This document shows, piece after piece, positions 16,587-24,062 of a stretch of 49,873 nucleotides of DNA. The position numbers and the translations under genes were made by a program. Numbering within the stretch: position 1 is the first letter of the stretch; every line of letters begins with the position of its first letter. Source of the DNA: Candidatus Nealsoniibacteriota bacterium (GTDB lineage: Bacteria > Patescibacteriota > Minisyncoccia > Minisyncoccales > PWPS01); NCBI GenBank assembly GCA_003555075.1, contig PWHW01000001.1, positions 1 through 49,873 of the forward strand, in the 5' to 3' direction. The notes under the pieces are model-generated. The model was not told the origin of the DNA, did not search any database, and worked only from the letters and a program-made list of their open reading frames with translations.

Positions 16587-16616
16587 TTGCCTTTTTTTCG
16601 GGAATCGGTTTGAAAC

Positions 16617-16646
16617 AAAAAAACGGCAAAAGCCGTTTTTTGTTTT
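16617..16646. terminator. Bidirectional terminator between rny and tRNA-Gly
   Basis: AAAAAACGGC - AAAA - GCCGTTTTTT palindrome (16617-16641), followed by T-rich sequence on the plus strand and having a T-run on the minus strand too. It can end rny from the left and the tRNA-Gly transcript from the right. Confidence 0.88.
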
Positions 16647-16647
16647 T

Positions 16648-16721
16648 TGGAGCGGGCGAGCGGAATCGAACCGCCATCAGTAGCTTGGAAGGCTACGGTT
16701 TTGCCGTTAAACTACGCCCGC
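16648..16721 (-). tRNA. tRNA-Gly(UCC) with encoded CCA
   Basis: Minus-strand acceptor GCGGGCG/CGCCCGC, D-arm GTTTAACGGCAAAAC, anticodon stem GTAGC/GCTAC with loop CTTCCAA (anticodon UCC), T-arm GGCGG-TTCGATT-CCGCT. Discriminator U at 16651, usual for bacterial tRNA-Gly, followed by CCA (16650-16648). U34 makes this tRNA a candidate substrate for the Elp3 pathway encoded at 27.9-30.2 kb. Confidence 0.94.
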
Positions 16722-16738
16722 AAGCAACTACCTACGCT

Positions 16739-16769
16739 ATAATACTAAATAAATTTTCCTATTAGTCAA
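16739..16769 (-). promoter_or_regulatory. Possible promoter of tRNA-Gly
   Basis: Minus-strand TTGACT (16769-16764) and TATTAT (16744-16739) are separated by 19 bases, longer than ideal. The expected start lies about 10 bases before the mature tRNA 5' end. Confidence 0.4.
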
Positions 16770-16799
16770 TAGCGAGTGGAAGTATGTGGGGAAGGTTTT

Positions 16800-16870
16800 T
16801 CGGAGAGCCGGGATTCGAACCCGAACTACATCCTCCCAAAGGATGCGTGCTGCCATTACACCACTCTCCG
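16800..16870 (-). tRNA. tRNA-Pro(UGG)
   Basis: Minus-strand acceptor CGGAGAG/CTCTCCG, D-arm with GGTGTAATGGCAGCA closely resembling the other tRNA-Pro, anticodon stem CATCC/GGATG with loop TTTGGGA (anticodon UGG), T-arm TCGGG-TTCGAAT-CCCGG, discriminator A at 16800. CCA is not encoded. A TATAAT at 16936-16931 on the same strand, about 60 bases upstream, is a possible promoter. Confidence 0.94.
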
Positions 16871-16930
16871 CCAAGACATCGGGGTGATCTTCTTTTCCCC
16901 GAAAAACTCTTTCTTAGTAGCAGGGTGATA

Positions 16931-16936
16931 ATTATA
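16931..16936 (-). promoter_or_regulatory. Possible -10 of tRNA-Pro(UGG) promoter
   Basis: Minus-strand TATAAT with a weak TTTAAA 16 bases upstream. The leader to the tRNA would be about 54 bases and contains a small CGGGG/CCCCG hairpin. Confidence 0.4.
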
Positions 16937-17002
16937 ACAAATTCCGTTTCAATTTAAAGGAAAAAATTTTATTTTTGGCTGTTTGGTGATATTATTAGAA
17001 AC

Positions 17003-17953
17003 ATGAAAAAAAAGAAATTGATTCTAATTGACGCGAATTCCATTATACATAGGGCTTTTCATGCCCTTCCTCCCTTGAAGACGAAAAAAGGTGAACCTGC
17101 AGGAGCTATTTACGGTTCTCTGCTTGCTTTTTTTAAGATATTATCGGATTTTACTCCTGATTATGTAGGAGCTTCTTTTGATTCTCCGGGGAAAACCTTT
17201 AGACATGAAGAGTATGAGGACTATAAGGCGCATCGACCGGAAGCTCCTAAAGAACTTATTTCTCAAATAATAAAGACGCAAGAGGTTTTTTCCGAAATGG
17301 GAGTGAAAGTTTTGGCTCACGAAGGGCTTGAGGCGGACGATATAGTAGGAAACATATCATCCTTAAAACCCGATGGAGTGGAGGCGGTGATCGCTACCGG
17401 AGACCTTGACCTTCTTCAGCTTGCAGCAAAAGAGGTGAAAATATATACTTTCAAAAGAGGAGTTAAAGAGGGCGTGCTCTATGATAAAGAGAAGGTAAAA
17501 GAGAAGCACGAAGGAGTTCCTCCCGAGAGAATACCGGACATAAAAGGCCTCCAAGGAGATCCCTCGGACAATATTCCCGGAGTGGAAGGTATAGGAAAGA
17601 AGACTGCTATAAAGTTAATAAAGAAGCTCGGAAGCATAGAGGAAGTGTATTCAAAAATAGAAAGCGATAAAGCGCTTGAAGGATTTAATGATAATATCGT
17701 GAAAAAGCTCAAAAAGGATAAGGAGAAAGCCTTTTTAAGCAAGGAACTTGCCACTATAAGAAGAACGGGGTTTCCCGAAATGGAATTCTCAGAACTCTTT
17801 TTTAAGATGAACAACGATAAAATAAGAGGAGTACTGGAAGAACTTGGCTTTAAGAGTCTTGCTAAACGATTTTCAGAGGATAAAGAAGATTCTTCTCGAG
17901 GAAACGCTACTTCTAACAATGAGAGCGAAAACAATTTGAGCTTTGATTTTTAG
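17003..17953 (+). CDS. Stand-alone 5'-3' exonuclease (PolA N-domain type)
   Basis: 316 residues corresponding to the N-terminal 5'-nuclease (FEN) domain of DNA polymerase I and not to its polymerase domain. The PIN-like core shows LILIDANSIIHRAFHALP (~6-23), ASFDSPGKTFRHEEYEDYKAHR, the acidic EGLEADDIVGN and VIATGDLDLLQLA. The H3TH DNA-binding segment has DIKGLQGDPSDNIPGVEGIGKKTAIKLI. The gene ends in a natural stop after a Ser/Asn-rich tail; no polymerase frame follows. Role: flap/primer removal and gap repair. It could alternatively be a truncated PolA, but free-standing versions are common. Confidence 0.9.
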   Translation: MKKKKLILIDANSIIHRAFHALPPLKTKKGEPAGAIYGSLLAFFKILSDFTPDYVGASFDSPGKTFRHEEYEDYKAHRPEAPKELISQIIKTQEVFSEMGVKVLAHEGLEADDIVGNISSLKPDGVEAVIATGDLDLLQLAAKEVKIYTFKRGVKEGVLYDKEKVKEKHEGVPPERIPDIKGLQGDPSDNIPGVEGIGKKTAIKLIKKLGSIEEVYSKIESDKALEGFNDNIVKKLKKDKEKAFLSKELATIRRTGFPEMEFSELFFKMNNDKIRGVLEELGFKSLAKRFSEDKEDSSRGNATSNNESENNLSFDF

Positions 17954-18061
17954 ATTATTTTTGCTCAAAAATATTTATGGGCTACCAGGTCACGGAAGAA
18001 AAAATACGTAAACCATAAATGCCAAAGAAGAGGGGTATCAAATTTTTAATTGAATGGTGAA

Positions 18062-18631
18062 ATGATCGAAGAAAAAAAGGAGTTGGAAAAATTAAAAGAG
18101 GATGTAGCCCTGCTTGAAGATTATGCGGAGGATCTTTTTTCTTTTATTCCCCTTCCGCTTTGTTTTGTAAATTCTCAAGGGGTTATTTTGGACGTTAATC
18201 CTGCTTTTATGAGGGTGACTGGGCAGAAAGAAGAGGAGTTAATAGGAGAACCCATTTCCACTTTCGTTAGAAAAGATGATGTGGAAGAAATGCTCAGGGA
18301 GGCAAAGAAAAGTGATGATATCAAAAGGAAGGAGACCAAAATAAGAAGGATCAAGGGAAAGGATATTCCTGCCACTGCTTTTGCCAAGGCCCGCAAGATA
18401 AGGAAGGATGTCTCCGGGGTATTCTTTTCTTTTCTTGACATTACGGAGATAAAGAAAAAAGAGGAAGAGGTTAAAAAAATTAATAGAAGGTTGAGAGAAA
18501 AAGTGGTGGAAATGGAAAAGATCAATCGTCTTACCATAGGAAGGGAGCTCAAGATGGTTAAGCTCAAAGAGAGGATCAAGGAGCTTCAAGAGGAGCTGGA
18601 AAAATATAAAAAAGAAGGAAGTCAGTCATAA
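18062..18631 (+). CDS. PAS-domain protein with C-terminal coiled coil
   Basis: About 189 residues from ATG 18062 (a TTG four codons upstream is an alternative). One PAS domain (~25-130: LPLCFVNSQGVILDVNPAFM, then GVFFSFLDITEIKKKEEE) is followed by a coiled coil carrying INRLTIGRELKMVKLKERI, a linker motif often found next to PAS domains in histidine kinases. There is no kinase domain and no membrane helix. The PAS domain is similar in order and wording to the first PAS of the kinase encoded 2 bases downstream, so the two are probably paralogous and work together, perhaps as a soluble co-sensor. The ligand is unknown. Confidence 0.8.
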   Translation: MIEEKKELEKLKEDVALLEDYAEDLFSFIPLPLCFVNSQGVILDVNPAFMRVTGQKEEELIGEPISTFVRKDDVEEMLREAKKSDDIKRKETKIRRIKGKDIPATAFAKARKIRKDVSGVFFSFLDITEIKKKEEEVKKINRRLREKVVEMEKINRLTIGRELKMVKLKERIKELQEELEKYKKEGSQS

Positions 18632-18633
18632 AC

Positions 18634-20382
18634 ATGGAAGAAAAAAAGAAGGAGGGAAAAAATGAAGAAAACAACGAAGAACTTGAAGATCTTCGCCGTT
18701 ATATAGAGGATCTTACATCTTTTCTTCCTTTGGCCTTTTGCATGGTAAGCCCTCTTGATCGCGTATTGGATGCAAATCGGAAATTTGAAGAAATGACCGG
18801 ATATGAAAAAATGGAAGTGGCGGGAAGCAAAATAGATTCTCTTTTTCGGGATAAAAGAGAGGTAGAAAGATTTATAGCCCTTGTTACGAGCAAGGACAGC
18901 GTGGAGGAAAAGGAGATGACCCTTGTTACTAAGCGAGGGATGGGTGTTCCCGTAAAAGTATCAGCTCTTGCAAGAAGGGATGCCGAAGGGGAATTTTCCG
19001 GTTATTTTATAACCATTGACGATATTACCGAAAAGAAAAGATTTGAAGATGAACTTGAAAGAAAGATAAAAGAAAGGACAGAAGAGCTTGAAAATGCCAA
19101 GGAAAAACTAGAAGAGTCGGAGGCTATATTGGAAGTCAAGGTCAATGCTCGTACCAGAGAATTGCGGGAGTTGAATGAAAAACTTGAAGAGAGGGTCAGG
19201 GAAAGAACAAAGAAGCTCGAGGAGAAAGCGAAGGAGCTTCAGGAAAAAGCGAAGGAGACAAAAAAGACTCAAACAGCACTGTTGAATATAGCCGAGGATA
19301 ACGAGAAGGCTTTGCATGAGGCCCAAGAAGAGAAACAAAAAACACTTGCTATTGTAAAGAATTTTGTTGACGGATTGCTCCTTTTTGATAATAACGGCAA
19401 GCTTTCCATGGTGAATCCCAAAGCAGGCGAGATGTTCGAGGTGGACTCAAAAGAAGTTTCGGGAAAGAGTATAACGAGCTTAAAGAAGTTTCCCAAGTTG
19501 AAAAAGTTGATAAATGAAGTTACAGGAGAGGAGATAAAAAAGGTTTTTCGTGAGGAAATGGAATTGGAGAATGAAGTGTTCTATGAAATTACCGTGATTC
19601 CTATTGAGCACGAGAAGAGGGAGATCGGAAGACTTATTACCGCTCATGATATTACGAGAGAAAAAAGTATAGAGAAAATAAAAAGCGAATTCGTATCGGT
19701 TGCCGCTCATCAATTACGCACTCCTCTTGCAGGAATAAAGTGGACTCTTCAAGCTGTTATAGAAGAGGATGAAGAAGCTGATATTCCCGAGGAGATCATG
19801 AGTTTTGTCAAGAAAGCATACGAAGCCAATGATCGAATGGTGAATCTTGTTAACGATCTTCTCAATGTAACACGAATAGAAGAAGGAAGGTATGCATATA
19901 AACCAAAGAAAGAGGATCTCAAAGAAATAATGACGACTTTAATAGATGAGTACAGAAAGGAGATAGAGGCAAAAGGAGTTTCCTTTAAAATAAATGAGCC
20001 CGAGGAAAAGTTACCTCCAGTGGAAGTTGATAAGGAAAAAATAATTCTGGTGGCTCAGAATTTTCTTGATAATGCTATGAAGTACACTAAAGAAGGAGAG
20101 GTTGTGATGTCTATGGGGCTAACAGAAGATGGAAAGAAAATAAAAGTATCTGTATCCGATACGGGCGTGGGAATACCTGAAAATCAGCAAGAGAGGATGT
20201 TTAGCAAGTTTTTTCGTGCGGACAATGTGCAACGAATGGAAACAGAAGGGTCGGGACTTGGATTGTTTATTGCCAAAAATATTGTAGAAGCGCATAAAGG
20301 AGCGATTTGGTTTGAGTCGGAAGAAGGGAAAGGGAGTACTTTTTACTTCACTCTTCCCGTGGCAAAGAATGAAAAAGATTGA
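18634..20382 (+). CDS. Soluble PAS-PAS sensor histidine kinase
   Basis: 582 residues, no membrane helix, so a cytoplasmic sensor. An N-terminal PAS (~20-130) is followed by a long coiled coil (~135-230) and a second PAS-like domain (KNFVDGLLLFDNNGKLSMVNPKA region, ~240-345). HisKA has the phospho-acceptor His359 in AAHQLRTPLAG. HATPase_c has the N box (NFLDNAMKYT), G1 (DTGVGIPENQQERMF) and G2 (GSGLGLFIAKNIV). All catalytic motifs are intact. It starts 2 bases after the PAS-only gene and is followed by two single-domain receivers, its likely partners. Confidence 0.93.
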   Translation: MEEKKKEGKNEENNEELEDLRRYIEDLTSFLPLAFCMVSPLDRVLDANRKFEEMTGYEKMEVAGSKIDSLFRDKREVERFIALVTSKDSVEEKEMTLVTKRGMGVPVKVSALARRDAEGEFSGYFITIDDITEKKRFEDELERKIKERTEELENAKEKLEESEAILEVKVNARTRELRELNEKLEERVRERTKKLEEKAKELQEKAKETKKTQTALLNIAEDNEKALHEAQEEKQKTLAIVKNFVDGLLLFDNNGKLSMVNPKAGEMFEVDSKEVSGKSITSLKKFPKLKKLINEVTGEEIKKVFREEMELENEVFYEITVIPIEHEKREIGRLITAHDITREKSIEKIKSEFVSVAAHQLRTPLAGIKWTLQAVIEEDEEADIPEEIMSFVKKAYEANDRMVNLVNDLLNVTRIEEGRYAYKPKKEDLKEIMTTLIDEYRKEIEAKGVSFKINEPEEKLPPVEVDKEKIILVAQNFLDNAMKYTKEGEVVMSMGLTEDGKKIKVSVSDTGVGIPENQQERMFSKFFRADNVQRMETEGSGLGLFIAKNIVEAHKGAIWFESEEGKGSTFYFTLPVAKNEKD

Positions 20383-20403
20383 TGTTAAAGAATTTTGTGG
20401 TAT

Positions 20404-20432
20404 TTGACATTATCCATGGGGGTGGATAGAAT
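20404..20432 (+). promoter_or_regulatory. Promoter with inverted repeat before response regulator
   Basis: TTGACA (20404-20409), a 17-base spacer, then TAGAAT (20427-20432). The spacer holds the inverted repeat TATCCA-N6-TGGATA (20411-20428), placed where a bound regulator would block or twist the promoter. It lies 50 bases before the first receiver gene. Confidence 0.65.
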
Positions 20433-20480
20433 AAAGCAGTATCTGTTCTTTATGGTAATCGGATTATCAAAATTTTAAAC

Positions 20481-20873
20481 ATGAAAAAAATACTTATAGT
20501 AGAAGATGAGGAGATCCTTAGAAATCTACTACAAAAAAAACTTACAAAAGAAGGTTACGAGGTGGATACTGCGGAGAATGGAGAAGAGGGGCTCTCAAAG
20601 ATAAGGGCGAATAAACCCGATCTTATTTTACTTGATATTATAATGCCTAAAATGGGAGGGTTTGAGATGATGGAAGAGGTACAAAAGGATGATAATATTT
20701 CCAGCGTTCCGGTGATTGTCGTTTCTAATTCAGGGCAGCCGGTAGAGATTGACCGAGCCCAAAAACTTGGAGCTTGCGATTGGCTTGTAAAAACAGAATT
20801 CGATCCTCAAGAAGTGATAAACAAAGTGGTGACTCAAATAGGAAAAGGAGAAAAAGAAGAAGAGGAAGATTAA
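20481..20873 (+). CDS. Single-domain response regulator (receiver)
   Basis: 130 residues forming one CheY-like receiver. The acidic pair is in ILIVEDEEILRN, the phospho-acceptor Asp in LILLDIIMPKMGG (~53), the switch Ser in VIVVSNSGQ and the conserved Lys in WLVKTEF. No DNA-binding or enzymatic output domain; the C-terminus is a short acidic tail. It lies about 100 bases after the kinase but has its own promoter, and is paired with a paralogue 67 bases downstream. Output must be through protein interaction or a phosphorelay. Confidence 0.9.
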   Translation: MKKILIVEDEEILRNLLQKKLTKEGYEVDTAENGEEGLSKIRANKPDLILLDIIMPKMGGFEMMEEVQKDDNISSVPVIVVSNSGQPVEIDRAQKLGACDWLVKTEFDPQEVINKVVTQIGKGEKEEEED

Positions 20874-20940
20874 AGAGGTAAGAGGTAACTAATATTCTAT
20901 TCATCAAGAAAAACATAATAAGCGTAAAAAGTAACCTTTT

Positions 20941-21303
20941 ATGACTAAAATATTAGTAGTTGAGGATGACAGGTTCCTAAGGGAAATGATCTCTCGCAAG
21001 CTCAACAAAGAAGGGTATGAAGTGATCGAGGCTGTTGATGGCGAAAAAGGGGAGGAAAAAATAAAAGAGGAAAAACCCGAGATAATACTTCTTGATCTTA
21101 TTCTTCCTGGTATTGATGGCTTTGAGGTTCTCGAAAGAATAAAAAAGGACTCCGAGGTAAAAGATATTCCTGTTATAATTCTTTCTAATTTGGGGCAAAA
21201 AAGCGAAGTAGAAAGAGGACTGAACCTCGGAGCCGTTGATTTTCTAATAAAGGCTCACTTTACTCCCGCAGAGATCGTAAAAAAGATTAGGGAGCTAATT
21301 TGA
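20941..21303 (+). CDS. Single-domain response regulator (receiver) 2
   Basis: 120 residues, a second CheY-like receiver: ILVVEDDRFLREM, phospho-acceptor Asp in IILLDLILPGIDGFE (~52), switch Ser in VIILSNLGQ, Lys in FLIKAHF. It is closely related to the preceding protein, so probably a tandem duplicate. No output domain. Either the pair divides one kinase's signal or one acts as a phosphate sink. Confidence 0.9.
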   Translation: MTKILVVEDDRFLREMISRKLNKEGYEVIEAVDGEKGEEKIKEEKPEIILLDLILPGIDGFEVLERIKKDSEVKDIPVIILSNLGQKSEVERGLNLGAVDFLIKAHFTPAEIVKKIRELI

Positions 21304-21322
21304 TTTATTGAATTTTTCTCTC

Positions 21323-22156
21323 ATGCCGGAGCTTCCTGAGGTGGAAAGCACAGTGCGTTCATTAAGAAAAGAGGTCTTAGGAAAGACCTTTGTTGGTGGT
21401 TGGCAAGAAAGCGGAAAAGATTGGGTTGAAAGGGCAAAAGGAAAAAAAGTGGTGAATATAGAAAGAGTGGGCAAAAATATATTACTCCTTCTTGATGACG
21501 GGTACACCATGCTTGTTCATCTTAGAATGACGGGATATCTTCTTCTTGGCAATTGGAAATACAAGGACAATGAATGGATTGCAGAAGAAAAAGATTTAGA
21601 AGAAAGAAGTAACAGATTTTTAAGATTCATTCTTTTTTTGGATGATGGTAGAAGTCTTGCTCTATCCGATGCAAGAAAATTTGCCAAGGTATCTTTTATT
21701 TCAAGAAAGGAAGAAAGGGACTTGCGTAGAAATCTTGGTCCTGATCCGTTTTCTCTAAGCAAAAAGGATTTTCTCAGCCTTTTAAAGGGAAAAAAGAGGG
21801 AGATAAAGCCACTTCTTATGGACCAAAGTTTTCTTGCGGGGATAGGCAATATTTATGCTTCTGAAATTCTCTTTAAGGCCAAGATAAACCCCAAAAAGAA
21901 ATCATATCTTTTAAATGAAGAAGAAATAGAGAGTATTTATTGTCACATGAAGGATATCCTTGAAAAAGCTATTGAGCTTAAGGGAGATAGCACCAGTGAC
22001 TATAGGCTGACTGACGGAAGCAAGGGCGGATACCAAGAACGCCACCTTGTTTATAAAAGAGAGGGGTTGCCTTGCTTTGATTGCCATTCGAGAATAAAAA
22101 GAAGCACGGTTGGCAACAGAGGTACTTATTTTTGTCCCAAGTGCCAAAAATTATAG
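21323..22156 (+). CDS. mutM: Formamidopyrimidine-DNA glycosylase
   Basis: 277 residues. Removes 8-oxoguanine and ring-opened purines, then cleaves the strand. The start is fixed by chemistry: the mature protein must begin with Pro2-Glu3 (MPELPEVE), which gives ATG 21323 rather than the upstream TTG. Also present: LVHLRMTGYLLLG with the conserved Lys/Met region, the helix-two-turn-helix QSFLAGIGNIYASEILF, and a C-terminal four-Cys zinc finger (CFDC, then CPKC). All residues needed for activity are visible. It lies 19 bases after the second receiver gene. Confidence 0.97.
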   Translation: MPELPEVESTVRSLRKEVLGKTFVGGWQESGKDWVERAKGKKVVNIERVGKNILLLLDDGYTMLVHLRMTGYLLLGNWKYKDNEWIAEEKDLEERSNRFLRFILFLDDGRSLALSDARKFAKVSFISRKEERDLRRNLGPDPFSLSKKDFLSLLKGKKREIKPLLMDQSFLAGIGNIYASEILFKAKINPKKKSYLLNEEEIESIYCHMKDILEKAIELKGDSTSDYRLTDGSKGGYQERHLVYKREGLPCFDCHSRIKRSTVGNRGTYFCPKCQKL

Positions 22157-22188
22157 AAATTTTTTGGTAAGTAAAAATAAATGAGAAC

Positions 22189-23124
22189 ATGATAATTATT
22201 CTTTACGGAAAAGATACTTTCAGATCGAAGGAGAAGTTGAAGGAGATAGTGGAAGAATATAAAAGGAGACATGAAAGTGGACTCAATTTGAAATTCTTTT
22301 CTCCGGAGGATCATCCTGAAGAATTGGAGGATTGTGAGAAACAAGTATCCATGTTTGACGAGAAGAGGCTTGTAGTAATCAAGGAAGCCTTCTCTTCTGA
22401 TGGGATGAAAAATGTTGTTTTGAAGCAAAAAAGAAGAATGGTGGACTCGGAAGATATATTCATTATTCATCAGGAGGGAGAGGTGAAGAAAGGCGATGAG
22501 CTTTTAAAATCGTTCTCGGAAGAGGCAGGGGGGGTTATGATCCAAGAGTTTACTCCCCTTTCCTCCAAAGAACTTCTTTCTTGGATAGAAAGAGAGTTTC
22601 GCAACAAGGAAGTAGAGGTCAGCAGAGAAGCAGTAAAAGAAATTTCCAGTCTTGGCAACGAAAATACTTGGAGAATCAAGAATGAGATAGAGAAACTTTC
22701 TTTATATAAGAAAAAAGTAGGGAAAGAGGATGTCGATCTCATGGTGGATACGGAAGCAGAAACAAATATATTCAAAACCATTGATGCGGTAGCGGAAAAA
22801 AATAAAGAAAAGGCACTTCTTTGCGCTTACAATCATTTAAAAAAAGGAGATAATCCGCTTTATCTTTTCTCTATGCTTGGATATCAGTTCAGGAACTTAA
22901 TGATCGTCAAGGATCTTTCAGAAAAAGGATTTTCCTATAATGACATGAAGGAGAAGAGCGGTCTTCATCCTTTTGTATTCAAAAAAAGCTGTGAGCAAGC
23001 AGGCAAATTTTCTTTAGCGGAACTGGAAGAGATATATCACAACTTGTTTGAAATGGACTTAAAAACAAAAACGGGACAAATCGATCCCGTACTAGCCCTA
23101 CATCTTTTTATCTTTGATTGTTAA
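22189..23124 (+). CDS. holA: DNA polymerase III delta subunit
   Basis: 311 residues, the usual size of delta, the clamp-loader subunit that opens the beta ring. The N-terminal IIILYGKDTFRSKEKLKEI is characteristic, followed by a degenerate AAA+ region and the C-terminal collar helices (NIFKTIDAVAEKNKEKAL, PLYLFSMLGYQFRNLM, KTGQIDPVLALHLFI). No Walker A, as expected for delta. It is convergent with rpsT, with overlapping stop codons in TTAA. Confidence 0.9.
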   Translation: MIIILYGKDTFRSKEKLKEIVEEYKRRHESGLNLKFFSPEDHPEELEDCEKQVSMFDEKRLVVIKEAFSSDGMKNVVLKQKRRMVDSEDIFIIHQEGEVKKGDELLKSFSEEAGGVMIQEFTPLSSKELLSWIEREFRNKEVEVSREAVKEISSLGNENTWRIKNEIEKLSLYKKKVGKEDVDLMVDTEAETNIFKTIDAVAEKNKEKALLCAYNHLKKGDNPLYLFSMLGYQFRNLMIVKDLSEKGFSYNDMKEKSGLHPFVFKKSCEQAGKFSLAELEEIYHNLFEMDLKTKTGQIDPVLALHLFIFDC

Positions 23125-23375
23125 GTGGTTGCTTTTGTGAGGCGTGATTTTTTCCTGGAGGCAGTATTCTCTTTTATGACTCCTTTTTTGGCAGCTTTGT
23201 CAATTAATTTATGTACTTCGGGGAGCTTTTTTTTGGCTTCTTTTTTCTTACCTTCTTTCACAAGCTCTCTGACCTCTTTTACGGCTCTTTTCATTCTTTT
23301 CTTGTACCCCAAATTAAGGGCATAACATTTTTTGTTCTGCCTAAGCCTCTTTTTTGCTGATTTAGTGATTGCCAT
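23121..23375 (-). CDS. rpsT: 30S ribosomal protein S20
   Basis: 84 residues with the S20 signature: MAITKSAKKRLRQNKKCYALN, basic helices with KRMKRAVKEV, and the C-terminal IDKAAKKGVIKENTASRKKSRLTKA. It binds 16S rRNA near the 5' domain. A good Shine-Dalgarno (AAGGAAAG) lies before ATG 23375. A possible promoter on the minus strand is TTGACT (23442-23437), 17 bases, then TAAAAA. Its TAA overlaps the holA TAA on the opposite strand. Confidence 0.96.
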   Translation of the reverse strand: MAITKSAKKRLRQNKKCYALNLGYKKRMKRAVKEVRELVKEGKKKEAKKKLPEVHKLIDKAAKKGVIKENTASRKKSRLTKATT

Positions 23376-23445
23376 AGTCTTTCCTTAAAGAATTATTCTA
23401 TCAAGTAGGCTATTTTTTATCATTTTTTCACTTTTTAGTCAACTC

Positions 23446-23454
23446 TGGTATAAT
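23446..23454 (+). promoter_or_regulatory. Extended -10 promoter of ruvA
   Basis: TGG-TATAAT (23446-23454), an extended -10 with a perfect hexamer. The -35 (TTTCAC, 17 bases upstream) is weak, as is usual for extended -10 promoters. It is 45 bases before ruvA and divergent from the rpsT promoter region. Confidence 0.6.
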
Positions 23455-23498
23455 TAAGGCCACATTTAATAAGAAGCTCGAGAAAAAAGTAATTATTC

Positions 23499-24062
23499 AT
23501 GATTTATTACTTAAAGGGAAAGATTGTCATAAGAAAAGAAGAGTTTTTGGTTATTGATGTTGGAGGCATGGGTTATAAGGTTCTTGTTTCCCCCGAGGTC
23601 AAGGACTCGCTAAAAGAGAATGCCACTTTATATTGTTTTGTCCAAAAAGGAGAAAAAGAAGATCGCATTTATGGCTTCAAAAGTGAAGAGAATCTAAAGC
23701 TTTTTGAAAGGCTTTTGAAGATTTCGGGGATAGGGCCCAAGACGGCTCTTACGATTGCCTCTTGTGCTTCCATGGAAGAATTAAAGAAAGGAATAGAAAA
23801 GGAGGACAAGAAAGTAATGGAAAAAATATTCAGTGCCGGAGAAAAAAAGGGGCAACAGGTGATCTTTGAGATCTCAAGAAAAATGGTCGAGAAAAGAGAG
23901 AAAGATGAAGAGGGTAAGGACGAAGCATATGAAACCTTAAGAGGTTTGGGATTCAAAGATGGTGAAATAAAAAAAGCCCTAAGAAAAGTCGGAAAAAATG
24001 AAAAGAAAGAAAAAAGAGTAAAAGAAGCGCTAAAAATGTTGGGAAATGAAGAACATTCTTAA
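23499..24062 (+). CDS. ruvA: Holliday junction branch-migration subunit RuvA
   Basis: 187 residues. Binds four-way DNA junctions and directs the RuvB motor. The N-terminal OB fold (MIYYLKGKIVIRKEEFLVIDVGGMGYKV), the helix-hairpin-helix pair (LLKISGIGPKTALTIAS) and the C-terminal three-helix RuvB-binding domain (AYETLRGLGFKDGEIKKALRKV) are all present. ruvB is not in the window. Its 3' end overlaps the next gene by 17 bases, which suggests translational coupling. Confidence 0.95.
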   Translation: MIYYLKGKIVIRKEEFLVIDVGGMGYKVLVSPEVKDSLKENATLYCFVQKGEKEDRIYGFKSEENLKLFERLLKISGIGPKTALTIASCASMEELKKGIEKEDKKVMEKIFSAGEKKGQQVIFEISRKMVEKREKDEEGKDEAYETLRGLGFKDGEIKKALRKVGKNEKKEKRVKEALKMLGNEEHS

